The position numbers were made by a program, and so were the translations under genes. The notes under the pieces were generated by a model, which saw only the letters and a program-made list of their open reading frames with translations, did not search any database and was not told where the DNA came from. From contig CAMVJR010000008.1 of assembly GCA_947167855.1 (NCBI GenBank), positions 1 to 41,334 of the forward strand: 41,334 nt of DNA, written 5' to 3'. The DNA is from an uncultured Bacteroidales bacterium. Its GTDB lineage: Bacteria; Bacteroidota; Bacteroidia; Bacteroidales; UBA932. This document shows positions 1-8,172 of this stretch, in pieces (the first letter of the stretch is position 1; each line of letters starts with the position of its first letter).

Positions 1-173
1 CCCTGGCCGCTGCTATCGGTATCGGCAAGATTGGCAAATCCACCATGGAAGCCATTGCCCGTCAGCCGGAAAGCGCCGGCAACCTCCGTTCCTCCATGCT
101 GGTGGCTGCCGGTATGGTGGAAGGTGCCGCCCTGTTTGCCATCATCGTCTGCCTCCTCATCCTTTTCCGCTAG
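1..173 (+). CDS. atpE: ATP synthase F0 subunit c (3' part only)
   Basis: Only the last 56 codons are in the window, read in frame from base 3 to the TAG at 171-173. The peptide shows the inter-helix polar loop (ARQPE) and the second membrane helix with the ion-binding glutamate in GMVEGAALF. Subunit c forms the membrane rotor ring of the F-type ATP synthase. The residues after the glutamate are Gly-Ala-Ala rather than the Ser/Thr seen in sodium-binding rings, which suggests proton coupling; the first helix, which would help decide, lies outside the window. It is followed after 3 nt by atpF, as in the usual Bacteroidota order B-E-F-H-A-G. Confidence 0.93.
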   Translation, partial: LAAAIGIGKIGKSTMEAIARQPESAGNLRSSMLVAAGMVEGAALFAIIVCLLILFR

Positions 174-176
174 CCT

Positions 177-683
177 ATGTCGCTTGTTACGCCCGAATTC
201 GGCCTTCTTTTCTGGATGGTCGTTATCTTCGGCATCGTGTTCTTCCTCCTCGCGAAGTTCGGATTCCCGATCATCACGGATATGGTGGACGAGCGCAGTG
301 CCAAGATACAGCAGTCCCTGAAGGATGCCGATGAAATAGAGGCGCGTATGGCAGAATGGAAGGTTGAGCAGGCCCAGATGCTGGAGCAGACCCGCCGGGA
401 ACAGAGTGCCATCCTCAAGGAGGCAACGGAAACCAAGGCTAAGATTGTGGCCGATGCCAAGCAGCAGGCCAAGGAAGAGGCCGACAAACTGCTGGCCGAA
501 GCCAAGCTCCAGATAGCGGCCGAAAAGGAGAGCGCCCTGCGCGACGTGCGCAAGGAAATTGCCCTCCTGAGCGTAGAAGTGGCCCAGAAAGTGCTCCGCC
601 GCGAGCTCTCCGACGAAGGCAGCCAACGCGCCTTCCTGGATAAGCTGGTAGACGAAGCCGGCAAGTCAGAAATCCGCTCATGA
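177..683 (+). CDS. atpF: ATP synthase F0 subunit b
   Basis: The 168-residue protein has one N-terminal membrane helix (about residues 8-28) followed by a long charged, Ala/Glu/Lys-rich helix, the standard plan of the b stator stalk. The stalk anchors the F1 head to subunit a in the membrane and binds delta at its far end. The ATG at 177 comes 3 nt after the atpE stop. The 3' end overlaps atpH by an ATGA (680-683), which implies coupled translation. Length and composition match the family, and nothing is unusual. Confidence 0.95.
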   Translation: MSLVTPEFGLLFWMVVIFGIVFFLLAKFGFPIITDMVDERSAKIQQSLKDADEIEARMAEWKVEQAQMLEQTRREQSAILKEATETKAKIVADAKQQAKEEADKLLAEAKLQIAAEKESALRDVRKEIALLSVEVAQKVLRRELSDEGSQRAFLDKLVDEAGKSEIRS

Positions 684-1240
684 ACCGTAGCATCGTCATA
701 ACGCGCTATGCCACCGCCCTGGTGAAGTACTGCCAGGAGACCGGTCAGGGAGAGCTGGTGTGCTCCGAGGCCGAGACCCTGGAGCGGGCCCTGTTCCAGG
801 TGCCCGACCTCCGGCGTATGGTCACGGCGGCCGACGACGTGATAAGCCCCTTTGACAAGAAGAAACTCCTCCAGTCGGCCCTGGGAAACCGGATGTCGCC
901 GGAAATGAGCCGGTTCCTCACGCTGCTCAACCAGAACAGCCGCATGGACCTGGTAGAAGATATTCTGCGGGTTTTCATCACTATCTATCGGCGCAGTATC
1001 GGTATCCGCAAGGCCCATCTCACCACGGTAAGCGAACCTTCCGAGCGCCTGCTTCAGCGCCTGAAGGACCTGGTCCGCCAAAAGACCGGGGACGATGTGA
1101 TCTTTGAAGTAGAAGTGGATCCCAACCTCATTGGCGGCTTTGTCCTGGACCTGGACGAGTTCCTCATGGACGCCAGCGTCAAGCACCAGTTGGACCAGAT
1201 CCGCGAACAGTTTATTGAAAGAAATAGAAGAATTATTTAA
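680..1240 (+). CDS. atpH: ATP synthase F1 subunit delta
   Basis: The 186-residue soluble protein begins with [13 protein letters not shown], the usual start of the OSCP/delta family. Its C-terminal region contains the conserved strand [15 protein letters not shown] (about residues 150-164). Delta joins the top of the F1 head to the b stalk. It starts inside the atpF stop (ATGA) and its stop shares a base with the atpA start (TAATG at 1238-1242). The strict packing places it in one transcript with the rest of the operon. Confidence 0.95.
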   Translation: MNRSIVITRYATALVKYCQETGQGELVCSEAETLERALFQVPDLRRMVTAADDVISPFDKKKLLQSALGNRMSPEMSRFLTLLNQNSRMDLVEDILRVFITIYRRSIGIRKAHLTTVSEPSERLLQRLKDLVRQKTGDDVIFEVEVDPNLIGGFVLDLDEFLMDASVKHQLDQIREQFIERNRRII

Positions 1241-2823
1241 TGGCAACTAGTCTGAAACCCAGTGAAGTGAGCGATATCCTGTTAGGGCAGCTCCAAGACA
1301 TGAAAAACGATCTCCAGTTTGAGGAGATTGGCAAGGCCCTGCAGGTGAGTGACGGCGTCGTGCGCATCTACGGCCTGGACCATGCCGAAGCCGGCGAACT
1401 GCTGGACTGCGGCAACGGCGTCATGGCCGTGGTGATGAACCTGGAGATCGACAACGTGGGCGCCGTGCTCATGGGTCCCACGGATCAAGTGAAGGAGGGG
1501 ATGGTGGTGCGCCGTACGGGCCGCATCGCTTCTATTGGCGTATGCGATCAGCTGCTGGGCCGCGTGGTGGACCCGCTGGGAGCTCCGCTGGACGGCCTGG
1601 GCCCCGTGGACGGCGACAAGATTGACATGCCGCTGGAGCGCAAGGCTCCGGGCGTCATCTACCGCCAGCCGGTGAGCGAACCCCTGCAGACGGGTCTCAA
1701 GGCCATCGATGCCATGATTCCCATCGGCCGTGGTCAGCGTGAGCTCATCATCGGTGACCGCCAGACGGGTAAGACGGCCATTGCCATTGATACCATCATC
1801 AACCAGCGCCAGGCCTACGAGGCCGGCGATCCGGTGTACTGCATCTACGTAGCCATCGGCCAGAAGGGCTCTACCGTGGCTTCCATCGTGAAGACCCTGC
1901 GGGAGCACGGCGCCATGGACTACACCGTGGTGGTAGCCGCCACGGCTTCCGACCCGGCCGCCCTGCAGTATTACGCCCCCTTTGCCGGAGCCGCCATCGG
2001 TGAATACTTCCGCGACACGGGCCGTCATGCCCTGGTGGTGTACGACGACCTCTCCAAGCAGGCTGTGGCCTACCGTGAGGTATCCCTCATCCTCAGGCGC
2101 CCGTCGGGCCGTGAGGCATACCCCGGAGATATCTTCTACCTGCACAGCCGTCTGCTGGAGCGCGCCGCCCGCATCATCGACCAGCAGGAAGTGGCCCAGA
2201 AGATGAACGACCTTCCGGCCGCCCTCAAAGACAAGGTCAAGGGTGGCGGTTCCCTTACCGCCCTGCCCATCATCGAGACGCAGGCCGGTGACGTATCGGC
2301 CTATATCCCCACCAACGTGATCTCCATCACCGACGGTCAGATTTACCTGGAGCAGGCCCTCTTCAACCAGGGCGTGCGTCCCGCCATCAACGTGGGTATT
2401 TCCGTATCCCGTGTGGGTGGCAGCGCCCAGGTCAAGTCCATGAAGAAAGTGGCCGGTACCCTTAAGATCGACCAGGCCCAGTGGGCCGAGCTGGAGGCCT
2501 TCTCCAAGTTCTCCTCCGATGTGGACAAGGTTACCGAGCTGGCCCTGGATAAAGGCCGAAAGAACAACCAGCTGCTCATCCAGCCCCAGTACAGCCCCAT
2601 GCCCGTGGGAGAACAGGTGGCCATCCTCTTCTGCGGTACGAGAGGCCTGATGAGGGACATCGCCATCGACGCTGTGCGCCCCTTCCAGGAAGCCTTCCTG
2701 GGCCGTCTCCGCGCTACGCACCAGGCCGATGTGATAGACCAGCTGGGAGCCGGAAAGCTCACCCCTGAGATTGAAAAGATCCTTACCGAAACTGCTGCCT
2801 CCGTTATCCTTACCCTCAAGTAA
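1240..2823 (+). CDS. atpA: ATP synthase F1 subunit alpha
   Basis: The 527-residue protein is full length for the family. It carries the Walker A loop GDRQTGKT at residues 172-179, the Walker B segment around YDDLS (268-272) and the alpha/beta signature [17 protein letters not shown]. Alpha subunits hold the non-catalytic nucleotide sites and alternate with beta in the F1 hexamer. The beta and epsilon genes are not in this window; in Bacteroidota they normally lie upstream as atpD-atpC. Start and stop both overlap neighbours through TAATG junctions. Confidence 0.98.
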   Translation: MATSLKPSEVSDILLGQLQDMKNDLQFEEIGKALQVSDGVVRIYGLDHAEAGELLDCGNGVMAVVMNLEIDNVGAVLMGPTDQVKEGMVVRRTGRIASIGVCDQLLGRVVDPLGAPLDGLGPVDGDKIDMPLERKAPGVIYRQPVSEPLQTGLKAIDAMIPIGRGQRELIIGDRQTGKTAIAIDTIINQRQAYEAGDPVYCIYVAIGQKGSTVASIVKTLREHGAMDYTVVVAATASDPAALQYYAPFAGAAIGEYFRDTGRHALVVYDDLSKQAVAYREVSLILRRPSGREAYPGDIFYLHSRLLERAARIIDQQEVAQKMNDLPAALKDKVKGGGSLTALPIIETQAGDVSAYIPTNVISITDGQIYLEQALFNQGVRPAINVGISVSRVGGSAQVKSMKKVAGTLKIDQAQWAELEAFSKFSSDVDKVTELALDKGRKNNQLLIQPQYSPMPVGEQVAILFCGTRGLMRDIAIDAVRPFQEAFLGRLRATHQADVIDQLGAGKLTPEIEKILTETAASVILTLK

Positions 2824-3701
2824 TGCCCACACTGAAGGAAATAAAGGGCCGGATTGGGTCGGTCAAGAGTACGCTGAAGATTACTTCGGCCATGAAGCTG
2901 GTGTCCAGTGCCAAACTGCGCAAGGCGCAGGTGGCCATTGAAGCCATGCGGCCCTACGAGGAAGCGATGCAGGGAATCCTGGCGTCGCTGCAGATTCCCG
3001 GTCAAGACGGGAATGACGAAGTAGTCCTCGATACCGAAAATACCGTCATGCCCGGCTCCGACCGGACATCCAAGCCCACGGCCATTGTGGCCATGGCCTC
3101 CAATTCTTCCCTTTGCGGCGGATTCAACTCCAACATCATTGCCAAGGTGCGCAGTGAACGTCACTCCGGAGACGTGGTCTATTCGGTGGGCCGAAAGATG
3201 GCCGACGCCATGCGCCGCGACGGTTTCCCCAGCCCCGACGACCTGAACGACCTGGTGGAACATCCCGCCTATGGTCCCGCCGCCGCCCTGGTGGAAAAAC
3301 TGGCCCATGAGGTAGAGGAAGGCCGCTATTCCCGCGTGCTGCTGGTGTACACCCACTTTGCCTCCACCGCCCGTCAGGTTCCGGTAGCCGAGCAGCTGCT
3401 GCCCGCAGCTCCCGTCAACGCTGTCATGCCCGACGCCGATCGGGCATCCGAGGATATCCTTATCGAACCCGGTAAGAAAGAGCTGCTGGAGTCTCTCCTT
3501 CCCAAGGCGCTCAAACTTAAGCTGTACGCCGCCCTTCTGGACAGCGTGGCCGCAGAGCACGCCGCCCGCACCGTGGCCATGCAGACGGCCACCGACAACG
3601 CCGAGAACCTGCTCTCCGAGCTCACCCTCCAGTACAACAAGGGCCGTCAGCAGAAGATTACCGCAGAAATTCTGGATCTGGCAGGCGGACAGACTGAATA
3701 G
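2823..3701 (+). CDS. atpG: ATP synthase F1 subunit gamma
   Basis: The 292-residue protein starts with the conserved N-terminal coiled-coil segment (KGRIGSVKSTLKITSAMKLV) and ends with the matching C-terminal helix (MQTATDNAENLLSELTLQYN, then NKGRQQKIT). These two helices form the rotating shaft in the centre of F1. The middle Rossmann-like domain shows the usual SSLCGGFN segment. It is the last gene of the ATP synthase operon here. A TAnnTTTG promoter for the next gene starts 7 nt after its stop. Confidence 0.97.
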   Translation: MPTLKEIKGRIGSVKSTLKITSAMKLVSSAKLRKAQVAIEAMRPYEEAMQGILASLQIPGQDGNDEVVLDTENTVMPGSDRTSKPTAIVAMASNSSLCGGFNSNIIAKVRSERHSGDVVYSVGRKMADAMRRDGFPSPDDLNDLVEHPAYGPAAALVEKLAHEVEEGRYSRVLLVYTHFASTARQVPVAEQLLPAAPVNAVMPDADRASEDILIEPGKKELLESLLPKALKLKLYAALLDSVAAEHAARTVAMQTATDNAENLLSELTLQYNKGRQQKITAEILDLAGGQTE

Positions 3702-3708
3702 TTTTTGT

Positions 3709-3716
3709 TATCTTTG
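3709..3716 (+). promoter_or_regulatory. Promoter -7 box (TATCTTTG) with overlapping inverted repeat
   Basis: TATCTTTG matches the Bacteroidota -7 consensus TAnnTTTG and lies 21 nt before the ATG of the M20 dipeptidase. A perfect 8-bp inverted repeat, CTTTGTGG (3712-3719) and CCACAAAG (3727-3734), begins inside the box and spans the likely transcription start. It could be an operator or a 5' mRNA hairpin. I see no clear -33 TTTG. Confidence 0.75.
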
Positions 3717-3737
3717 TGGTAATACGCCACAAAGATT

Positions 3738-5099
3738 ATGAAAACTTATATCCAAGAAAATAAGCAGCGATTTTTTGAAGAGCTGTTTTCCCTCCTTCGC
3801 ATTCCCTCCATCAGCGCCAAGCCGGAACACAAACCGGACATGTACATGTGCGCCCAGCGGCTGGTAGATCTTCTGAAAGAAGCCGGGGCCGATGACGCCG
3901 ATGTATACGAGACCGCCGGTCACCCCGTGGTGTACGGCTACAAGGACCTGGGCGCCCCCAAGACCGTCCTGGTGTACGGCCACTACGACGTGCAACCCCC
4001 GGAGCCCCTGGAAAAGTGGCGCACAGACCCCTTTGAGCCCGTCCTGGCCCAGGATCCCAACACCGGCGAGGAAGCCATCTACGCCCGCGGCGCCAACGAC
4101 GACAAGGGCCAGCTCTTCATGCACCTGAAGGCCTTTGAGTTCCTGCTTCGCACCGGTCAGCTCAAGCACAACGTCAAGTTCATCTTCGAGGGAGAGGAAG
4201 AGATTGGCAGCGGCTCCCTGCCCGCCTGGGTAGAGGCCCACAAGGATCTGCTAAAGGCCGATGTCATCCTGGTCTCCGATACCACCATGATCAGCGAGAA
4301 GGTTCCGTCCATCAACTGCGGCATGCGCGGCCTGGCGTACCTGGAAGTGAAGGTGACCGGCCCCAACAAAGACCTCCACTCCGGCCATTACGGCGGTGCC
4401 GTGGCCAATCCCATCAACGAGCTCTGCGCCCTCATAGCCTCCCTGCACGACCAAGACGGCCGCGTTACCATCCCCGGCTTCTACGACGACGTGGTGGACC
4501 TGAGCGCAGAAGACCGCGCCCTCCTGAACAAGGCTCCCTTCGATCTGGAAGAATACAAGCACTTCCTGGATATCAAGGAAGTGAAGGGAGAAAAAGGATA
4601 CACCACCCTGGAGCGTACCGCCATCCGGCCCTGCCTGGATGTCTGCGGCATCTGGGGCGGCTATACGGGGGTAGGTGCCAAGACGGTGCTGCCTTCCGTG
4701 GCCTACGCCAAGGTGTCCATGCGCCTCGTGCCCTGGCAGACATCGGCCAAAATTTCCCAACTCTTCCAGGAGCATCTGCAGCGCATCGCTCCTCCCTACA
4801 TCAAGGTGGAGGTGACGCCTTTTGAAGGCGGAGACGGCTTCCTCATCCCCATCAGCTCGCACGCCTACCAGGCGGCCTCCAAGGCCATGGCCGATGTCTA
4901 CGGCATCGAGCCCGTCCCTGCCCGCGGCGGCGGTTCCATCGCCATCCTGGCCGATATGCAGCGCATCCTGGGCATCGACCCGCTGCTCATGGGCTTTGGC
5001 CTGGAACGGGACACCATCCATTCGCCCAACGAGAGTTACCTGCTGCGTCAGTTCTTTGCCGGAATGGAGTCCATTGTTGGATTTTATAAGTACTATTAG
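3738..5099 (+). CDS. M20 family metallo-dipeptidase
   Basis: The 453-residue protein has the M20/M28 di-zinc peptidase motifs in order: GHYDVQ (H82, D84), ARGANDDKG with the bridging Asp at 121, EGEEEIGSGS with the catalytic and metal Glu around 153-155, VSDT, and DTIHSPNE near the end (H428). The pattern and length fit the cytosolic non-specific dipeptidase branch (CNDP-like), which hydrolyses dipeptides from peptide uptake. There is no signal peptide, so it should be cytoplasmic. It has its own promoter and stands apart from the ATP synthase operon. The exact substrate cannot be read from sequence. Confidence 0.93.
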   Translation: MKTYIQENKQRFFEELFSLLRIPSISAKPEHKPDMYMCAQRLVDLLKEAGADDADVYETAGHPVVYGYKDLGAPKTVLVYGHYDVQPPEPLEKWRTDPFEPVLAQDPNTGEEAIYARGANDDKGQLFMHLKAFEFLLRTGQLKHNVKFIFEGEEEIGSGSLPAWVEAHKDLLKADVILVSDTTMISEKVPSINCGMRGLAYLEVKVTGPNKDLHSGHYGGAVANPINELCALIASLHDQDGRVTIPGFYDDVVDLSAEDRALLNKAPFDLEEYKHFLDIKEVKGEKGYTTLERTAIRPCLDVCGIWGGYTGVGAKTVLPSVAYAKVSMRLVPWQTSAKISQLFQEHLQRIAPPYIKVEVTPFEGGDGFLIPISSHAYQAASKAMADVYGIEPVPARGGGSIAILADMQRILGIDPLLMGFGLERDTIHSPNESYLLRQFFAGMESIVGFYKYY

Positions 5100-5118
5100 C
5101 AGTTTTCCAGAAAAGTGT

Positions 5119-5126
5119 TACCTTTA
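5119..5126 (+). promoter_or_regulatory. Possible promoter -7 box (TACCTTTA)
   Basis: This has seven of eight matches to TAnnTTTG and lies 19 nt before the ATG at 5146, in the 46-nt gap after the dipeptidase stop. No convincing -33 element is visible, so read-through from the dipeptidase promoter is equally possible. Confidence 0.4.
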
Positions 5127-5145
5127 TAAGCTAAAACTGATAAAA

Positions 5146-6069
5146 ATGAAAGAAATCCTTCAGACGCTGGGAACCTGGAAGTTCTGGAAAGAGCTCATTA
5201 TAATGACGGTGGCCATGCTCATTGCCGCAGCCGCCGTGTATTATTTCCTCATGCCCAGCAACCTGGTCATCGGTTCCATCACCGGTCTGTCCATGGTGAT
5301 TTCCGGCCTCTTCGGCCTGGCGGGTTTGACGGTGAAGGTGTCGTTGGTGGTTACCATCATCAACGCCCTCCTTCTGATCATGGCCTGGTTCCTGATTGGC
5401 CACGAATTTGGCGCTAAAACAGTTTATACCGCCCTGATTCTGGGTCCCTTCATCGAGTTCTGGGAGAAAGTGTTTCCGGTAGAGCGCATTATGGAGCCCG
5501 GCTCCACTTCCCTGATGGGAGACCCCTGGTTTGACCTGCTGTGCTTTGTACTCATCCTCAGCGCCTCGCAGACCATCCTGTTCAATATCAACGCCTCCAC
5601 CGGTGGCCTGGATATCCTGGCCAAGATTGTCAACAAGTACCTGCACTTCGACATCGGCACCTCCGTTTCGGTGGCCGGCGCCCTCATCTGCTGCACGGCA
5701 TTCTTTGTGAATCCGTTCCGCCTGGTCATCATCGGCCTCATCGGTACCTGGATCAACGGCCTGGCCCTGGACTATTTCACCGCCAGCCTCAATCGCCGCA
5801 AACGCGTTTGCATCATTTCTTCCCGGTACGAGGAAATCCGAAAGTACATCATCGAAGAGTTGCAGCGCGGCTGCTCTTTGTACAGTGTGACGGGCGGCTA
5901 CAACGGACACCAGAACACGGAAATCCAGGCCCTTCTCACCCAGCAGGAGTTCGCAAACCTGATGAACTTCATGAAGCAGAACGACATCCACGGATTCATC
6001 ACCGCCGGCAACGTGAGCGAGATTTACGGAGACTGGAATCAGAAGAAAAGGAAGAAAAAAAATAAATAA
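5146..6069 (+). CDS. YitT family membrane protein (DUF161 plus DUF2179)
   Basis: The 307-residue protein starts at ATG 5146; an in-frame extension upstream would run through the dipeptidase gene and is not used. The N-terminal two thirds hold about five to six membrane helices with the YitT-type segments MPSNLVIGSITGLSMV and FNINASTGGLDILAKIV. The cytoplasmic C-terminal domain (about 220-295) is DUF2179-like, with SRYEEIRKYI, GYNGH and a final GDW. YitT proteins are widespread but their transported substrate is not established. The last residues are a lysine-rich tail (KKRKKKNK). Confidence 0.9.
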   Translation: MKEILQTLGTWKFWKELIIMTVAMLIAAAAVYYFLMPSNLVIGSITGLSMVISGLFGLAGLTVKVSLVVTIINALLLIMAWFLIGHEFGAKTVYTALILGPFIEFWEKVFPVERIMEPGSTSLMGDPWFDLLCFVLILSASQTILFNINASTGGLDILAKIVNKYLHFDIGTSVSVAGALICCTAFFVNPFRLVIIGLIGTWINGLALDYFTASLNRRKRVCIISSRYEEIRKYIIEELQRGCSLYSVTGGYNGHQNTEIQALLTQQEFANLMNFMKQNDIHGFITAGNVSEIYGDWNQKKRKKKNK

Positions 6070-6074
6070 TTTTT

Positions 6075-6179
6075 ACCGTTTGCCATTTTTGGCACGGTAT
6101 TGGAATAATGGGGTATCAGACATAAATATTGATACCTTACTATAAATCCCGCAGCCAATTGTGAAATTCGCTAGCGGGA
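6075..6179. repeat. Three consecutive inverted repeats in the yitT-HAD intergenic gap
   Basis: The 139-bp gap between the YitT gene and the next start holds three stem-forming repeats. One is TGCCA/TGGCA around TTTT with outer ACCG/CGGT (6075-6098). The second is GGTATCA (6112-6118) and TGATACC (6130-6136). The third is TCCCGC (6147-6152) and GCGGGA (6174-6179), followed by a T-rich run. The third could serve as a terminator for the upstream unit. The roles of the other two are unknown. Confidence 0.55.
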
Positions 6180-6192
6180 ATTTCTTTTTTTG

Positions 6193-6200
6193 TATCTTTG
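6193..6200 (+). promoter_or_regulatory. Promoter -7 box (TATCTTTG) 8 nt before the HAD start
   Basis: This is an exact TAnnTTTG match, preceded by a T-run. Only 8 nt separate it from the ATG at 6209, so the transcript would have a leader of a few bases at most. Confidence 0.7.
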
Positions 6201-6208
6201 TCTTCGCT

Positions 6209-6820
6209 ATGATAAAAGCCATCGTATTTGACATAGGAGGAGTACTCATCGGCCTGGATCTGGGCCGATGCGTAGCCGCTTTCCGCGACAAGTTGGGTTT
6301 TGCCCGCATCACGGACCTGCTGGACCCCTGGCACCAGAGGGGCATCTACGGAGATATGGAGGGAGGCAAGGTAAGTGCCGATGCTTTTCGTGCCTATGTA
6401 CTGGCCGGTTCCCGTCCCGGCACCAAGCCGGAAGACGTGGACTGGTGCATGGGACAGCTGCTGGCCGGGGTGGATCTGCGTACCGCAGAGGTGGTGAAGG
6501 AACTGCGGAAGCGCTATCCGCTTTATCTGCTTTCCAACAACAACCCCATCTCCATGCCTTTCTGCCTCAAGGCACTTAAAGAGGCCGGGCTGGATCCGGA
6601 CACCACCTTCAAGGAGCAGTTCATCTCCTGCGAGATGAAATGCCTCAAGCCCTCGGCCGTATTCTATCAGGAGGCCGTGCGCCGCATCGGCCTTCCCGCC
6701 GGGGAGATCCTGTTCATAGACGACAACGAAGCCAACGTGGAGGGCGCCCGGGCCGTGGGCATGCAGGCCCGTCTCTACGTTCCTGGCACCGATATGGGAG
6801 ACCTTTTGGCAGATCTGTAA
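6209..6820 (+). CDS. HAD superfamily phosphatase (subfamily IA, YihX-like)
   Basis: The 203-residue protein starts at ATG 6209; a GTG at 6161 in the same frame would add a non-homologous leader and lies upstream of the promoter box. HAD motifs are clear: motif I VFDIGGV with nucleophile D8, motif II SNNN (S109), motif III CLKPS (K147), motif IV FIDDNEANVEGA (D171, D172). The second motif I position is Gly rather than Asp, as in YihX-type sugar-phosphate phosphatases (FDLGNV). Its stop overlaps the start of the OPA transporter gene (TAATG at 6818). A sugar phosphate brought in by that transporter is therefore a plausible substrate, which is inference. Confidence 0.9.
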   Translation: MIKAIVFDIGGVLIGLDLGRCVAAFRDKLGFARITDLLDPWHQRGIYGDMEGGKVSADAFRAYVLAGSRPGTKPEDVDWCMGQLLAGVDLRTAEVVKELRKRYPLYLLSNNNPISMPFCLKALKEAGLDPDTTFKEQFISCEMKCLKPSAVFYQEAVRRIGLPAGEILFIDDNEANVEGARAVGMQARLYVPGTDMGDLLADL

Positions 6821-8172
6821 TGTCTCTCTTTTCCTACTTCCGCATCAGCAAGCCTTCGGCCGTCAAAGTGCCGGAAGGGGAGGTGGATGCCTCCTACAAG
6901 CGCTTTCGTGAGCGTACCTTCTGGGGCGTGACCGTGGCCTATACCCTGTACTACGTGTGCCGGGGAACGCTGGGCGTGGTCAAGCAGCCGCTCATCGACG
7001 GCGGCGTGCTCACGGCGGGGGAACTGGGCCTTATCGGATCGGCCTTCTACTTTGTATATGCGGTAGGAAAATTTACCAACGGATTCATTGCCGACTATTG
7101 CAACATCCGGCGCTTCATGGCGGCGGGTATTGGCATATCGGCCCTGATCAATCTCATCCTGGGGGTCCTGGGGCTGCTGGGAACTCCTCTGGGAATGGGT
7201 TCCCTCTTTATTTTTGTGGCTTTCCTGCTCCTGTGGGGCGTGAACGGCTGGATGCAGTCCATGGGATCGCCTCCCGGCACCATCAGCCTGTCCCGCTGGT
7301 TCCCGCTCAATCAGCGCGGCACGCGGTACAGCATCTTCAGCTCTACCCCGCAGCTGGGCAAGTCCGTCTCCATGGTTATGACGGGCTTCATCGTAGCAGC
7401 CGTGGGCTGGCAGTGGGGTTTCGTGGCGGCGGCTGTAGCGGGGGGTATCGGCCTGGTGGTTTCCCTGGTCTTCATCTCTGATACCCCGGAAAGCGAAGGC
7501 CTTCCCTCCGTGCAGGAACTCTCCGGAGAGCCGGTGCGGGAGATGGACAAAAAGCCCACGCAGGAGCTCCAGAAATGGGTTTTTCGCCATCCGGGCATCT
7601 GGGTCATTGCCATTTCTACCGCTTTCCTGTATATTACCCAGCACGCGGTGAGCGACTGGGGCGTCCTGTTCCTCCAGAAGCAGAAGGCATTCTCGCTCAG
7701 CAGCGCGGCGCAGATTATCGGTTATGCCGAGGCCTTCGGCATCACGGGCAATCTTCTGGCCGGCTGGCTGTCGGACCGCGTGTTTGGCGGCAATCGGGTG
7801 CGGCCCGTTGTGCTGGCGGGCATCCTGGCGGTGGCGTCGCTGTCTGGCTTCCTGTTCCTGGAAGGCGGCTTTGCACTGAATATGGTGTTTGTGGCCCTGT
7901 TCAGCTTCTCCTTCAGCATTGTGTTCTGCATTGTGGCGGGCCTGATGGCGCTGGACTTTGTGCCCCGCAAGGCCACCGGCGCGGCCCTGGGCATCGTGGG
8001 CATCTCCAGCTATGCCGCCGCGGGTCTGCAGAGCTCGGTGAGCGGCTTCCTCATTGGCGGCTTCATGGAGCAGGGCGTATACAATTTCACCCCCGTATCC
8101 ATCTTCTGGATCGTGGCCTGCCTGCTGGCGTTTGTGTTGCCGGTTATTGGCTGGAAATACCTGAGAAAATAG
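6820..8172 (+). CDS. MFS transporter, organophosphate:phosphate antiporter family (UhpC/GlpT-like)
   Basis: The start is ATG 6820 inside the HAD stop, giving 450 residues and about 12 membrane helices. The segment FWGVTVAYTLYYVCRGTLGV (32-51), the YAVGKFTNGFIADYCNIRR loop after helix 2 and the NGWMQSMGSPPGTISLSRWF segment are characteristic of the OPA branch, which exchanges phosphorylated sugars or glycerol-3-phosphate for phosphate. Substrate cannot be assigned from sequence. Translational coupling to a HAD phosphatase suggests linked uptake and dephosphorylation. Its last 29 bases overlap the 3' end of the convergent MATE gene. Confidence 0.9.
   Translation: MSLFSYFRISKPSAVKVPEGEVDASYKRFRERTFWGVTVAYTLYYVCRGTLGVVKQPLIDGGVLTAGELGLIGSAFYFVYAVGKFTNGFIADYCNIRRFMAAGIGISALINLILGVLGLLGTPLGMGSLFIFVAFLLLWGVNGWMQSMGSPPGTISLSRWFPLNQRGTRYSIFSSTPQLGKSVSMVMTGFIVAAVGWQWGFVAAAVAGGIGLVVSLVFISDTPESEGLPSVQELSGEPVREMDKKPTQELQKWVFRHPGIWVIAISTAFLYITQHAVSDWGVLFLQKQKAFSLSSAAQIIGYAEAFGITGNLLAGWLSDRVFGGNRVRPVVLAGILAVASLSGFLFLEGGFALNMVFVALFSFSFSIVFCIVAGLMALDFVPRKATGAALGIVGISSYAAAGLQSSVSGFLIGGFMEQGVYNFTPVSIFWIVACLLAFVLPVIGWKYLRK

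Noticed and set aside
1..3701. Sodium-dependent ATP synthase
   Set aside because: The visible half of subunit c lacks the Ser/Thr next to the glutamate that marks sodium rings; the first helix is outside the window, so proton use is the default.
4822..6069. Longer version of the YitT gene starting inside the dipeptidase gene
   Set aside because: The first 108 codons are low-complexity out-of-frame dipeptidase sequence. Homology to YitT begins at the ATG at 5146, which follows a promoter-like box.
6161..6208. GTG start 16 codons upstream for the HAD phosphatase
   Set aside because: It would put the start before the promoter box and add a Phe-rich leader. The HAD motif I normally begins within the first ten residues, as it does from ATG 6209.
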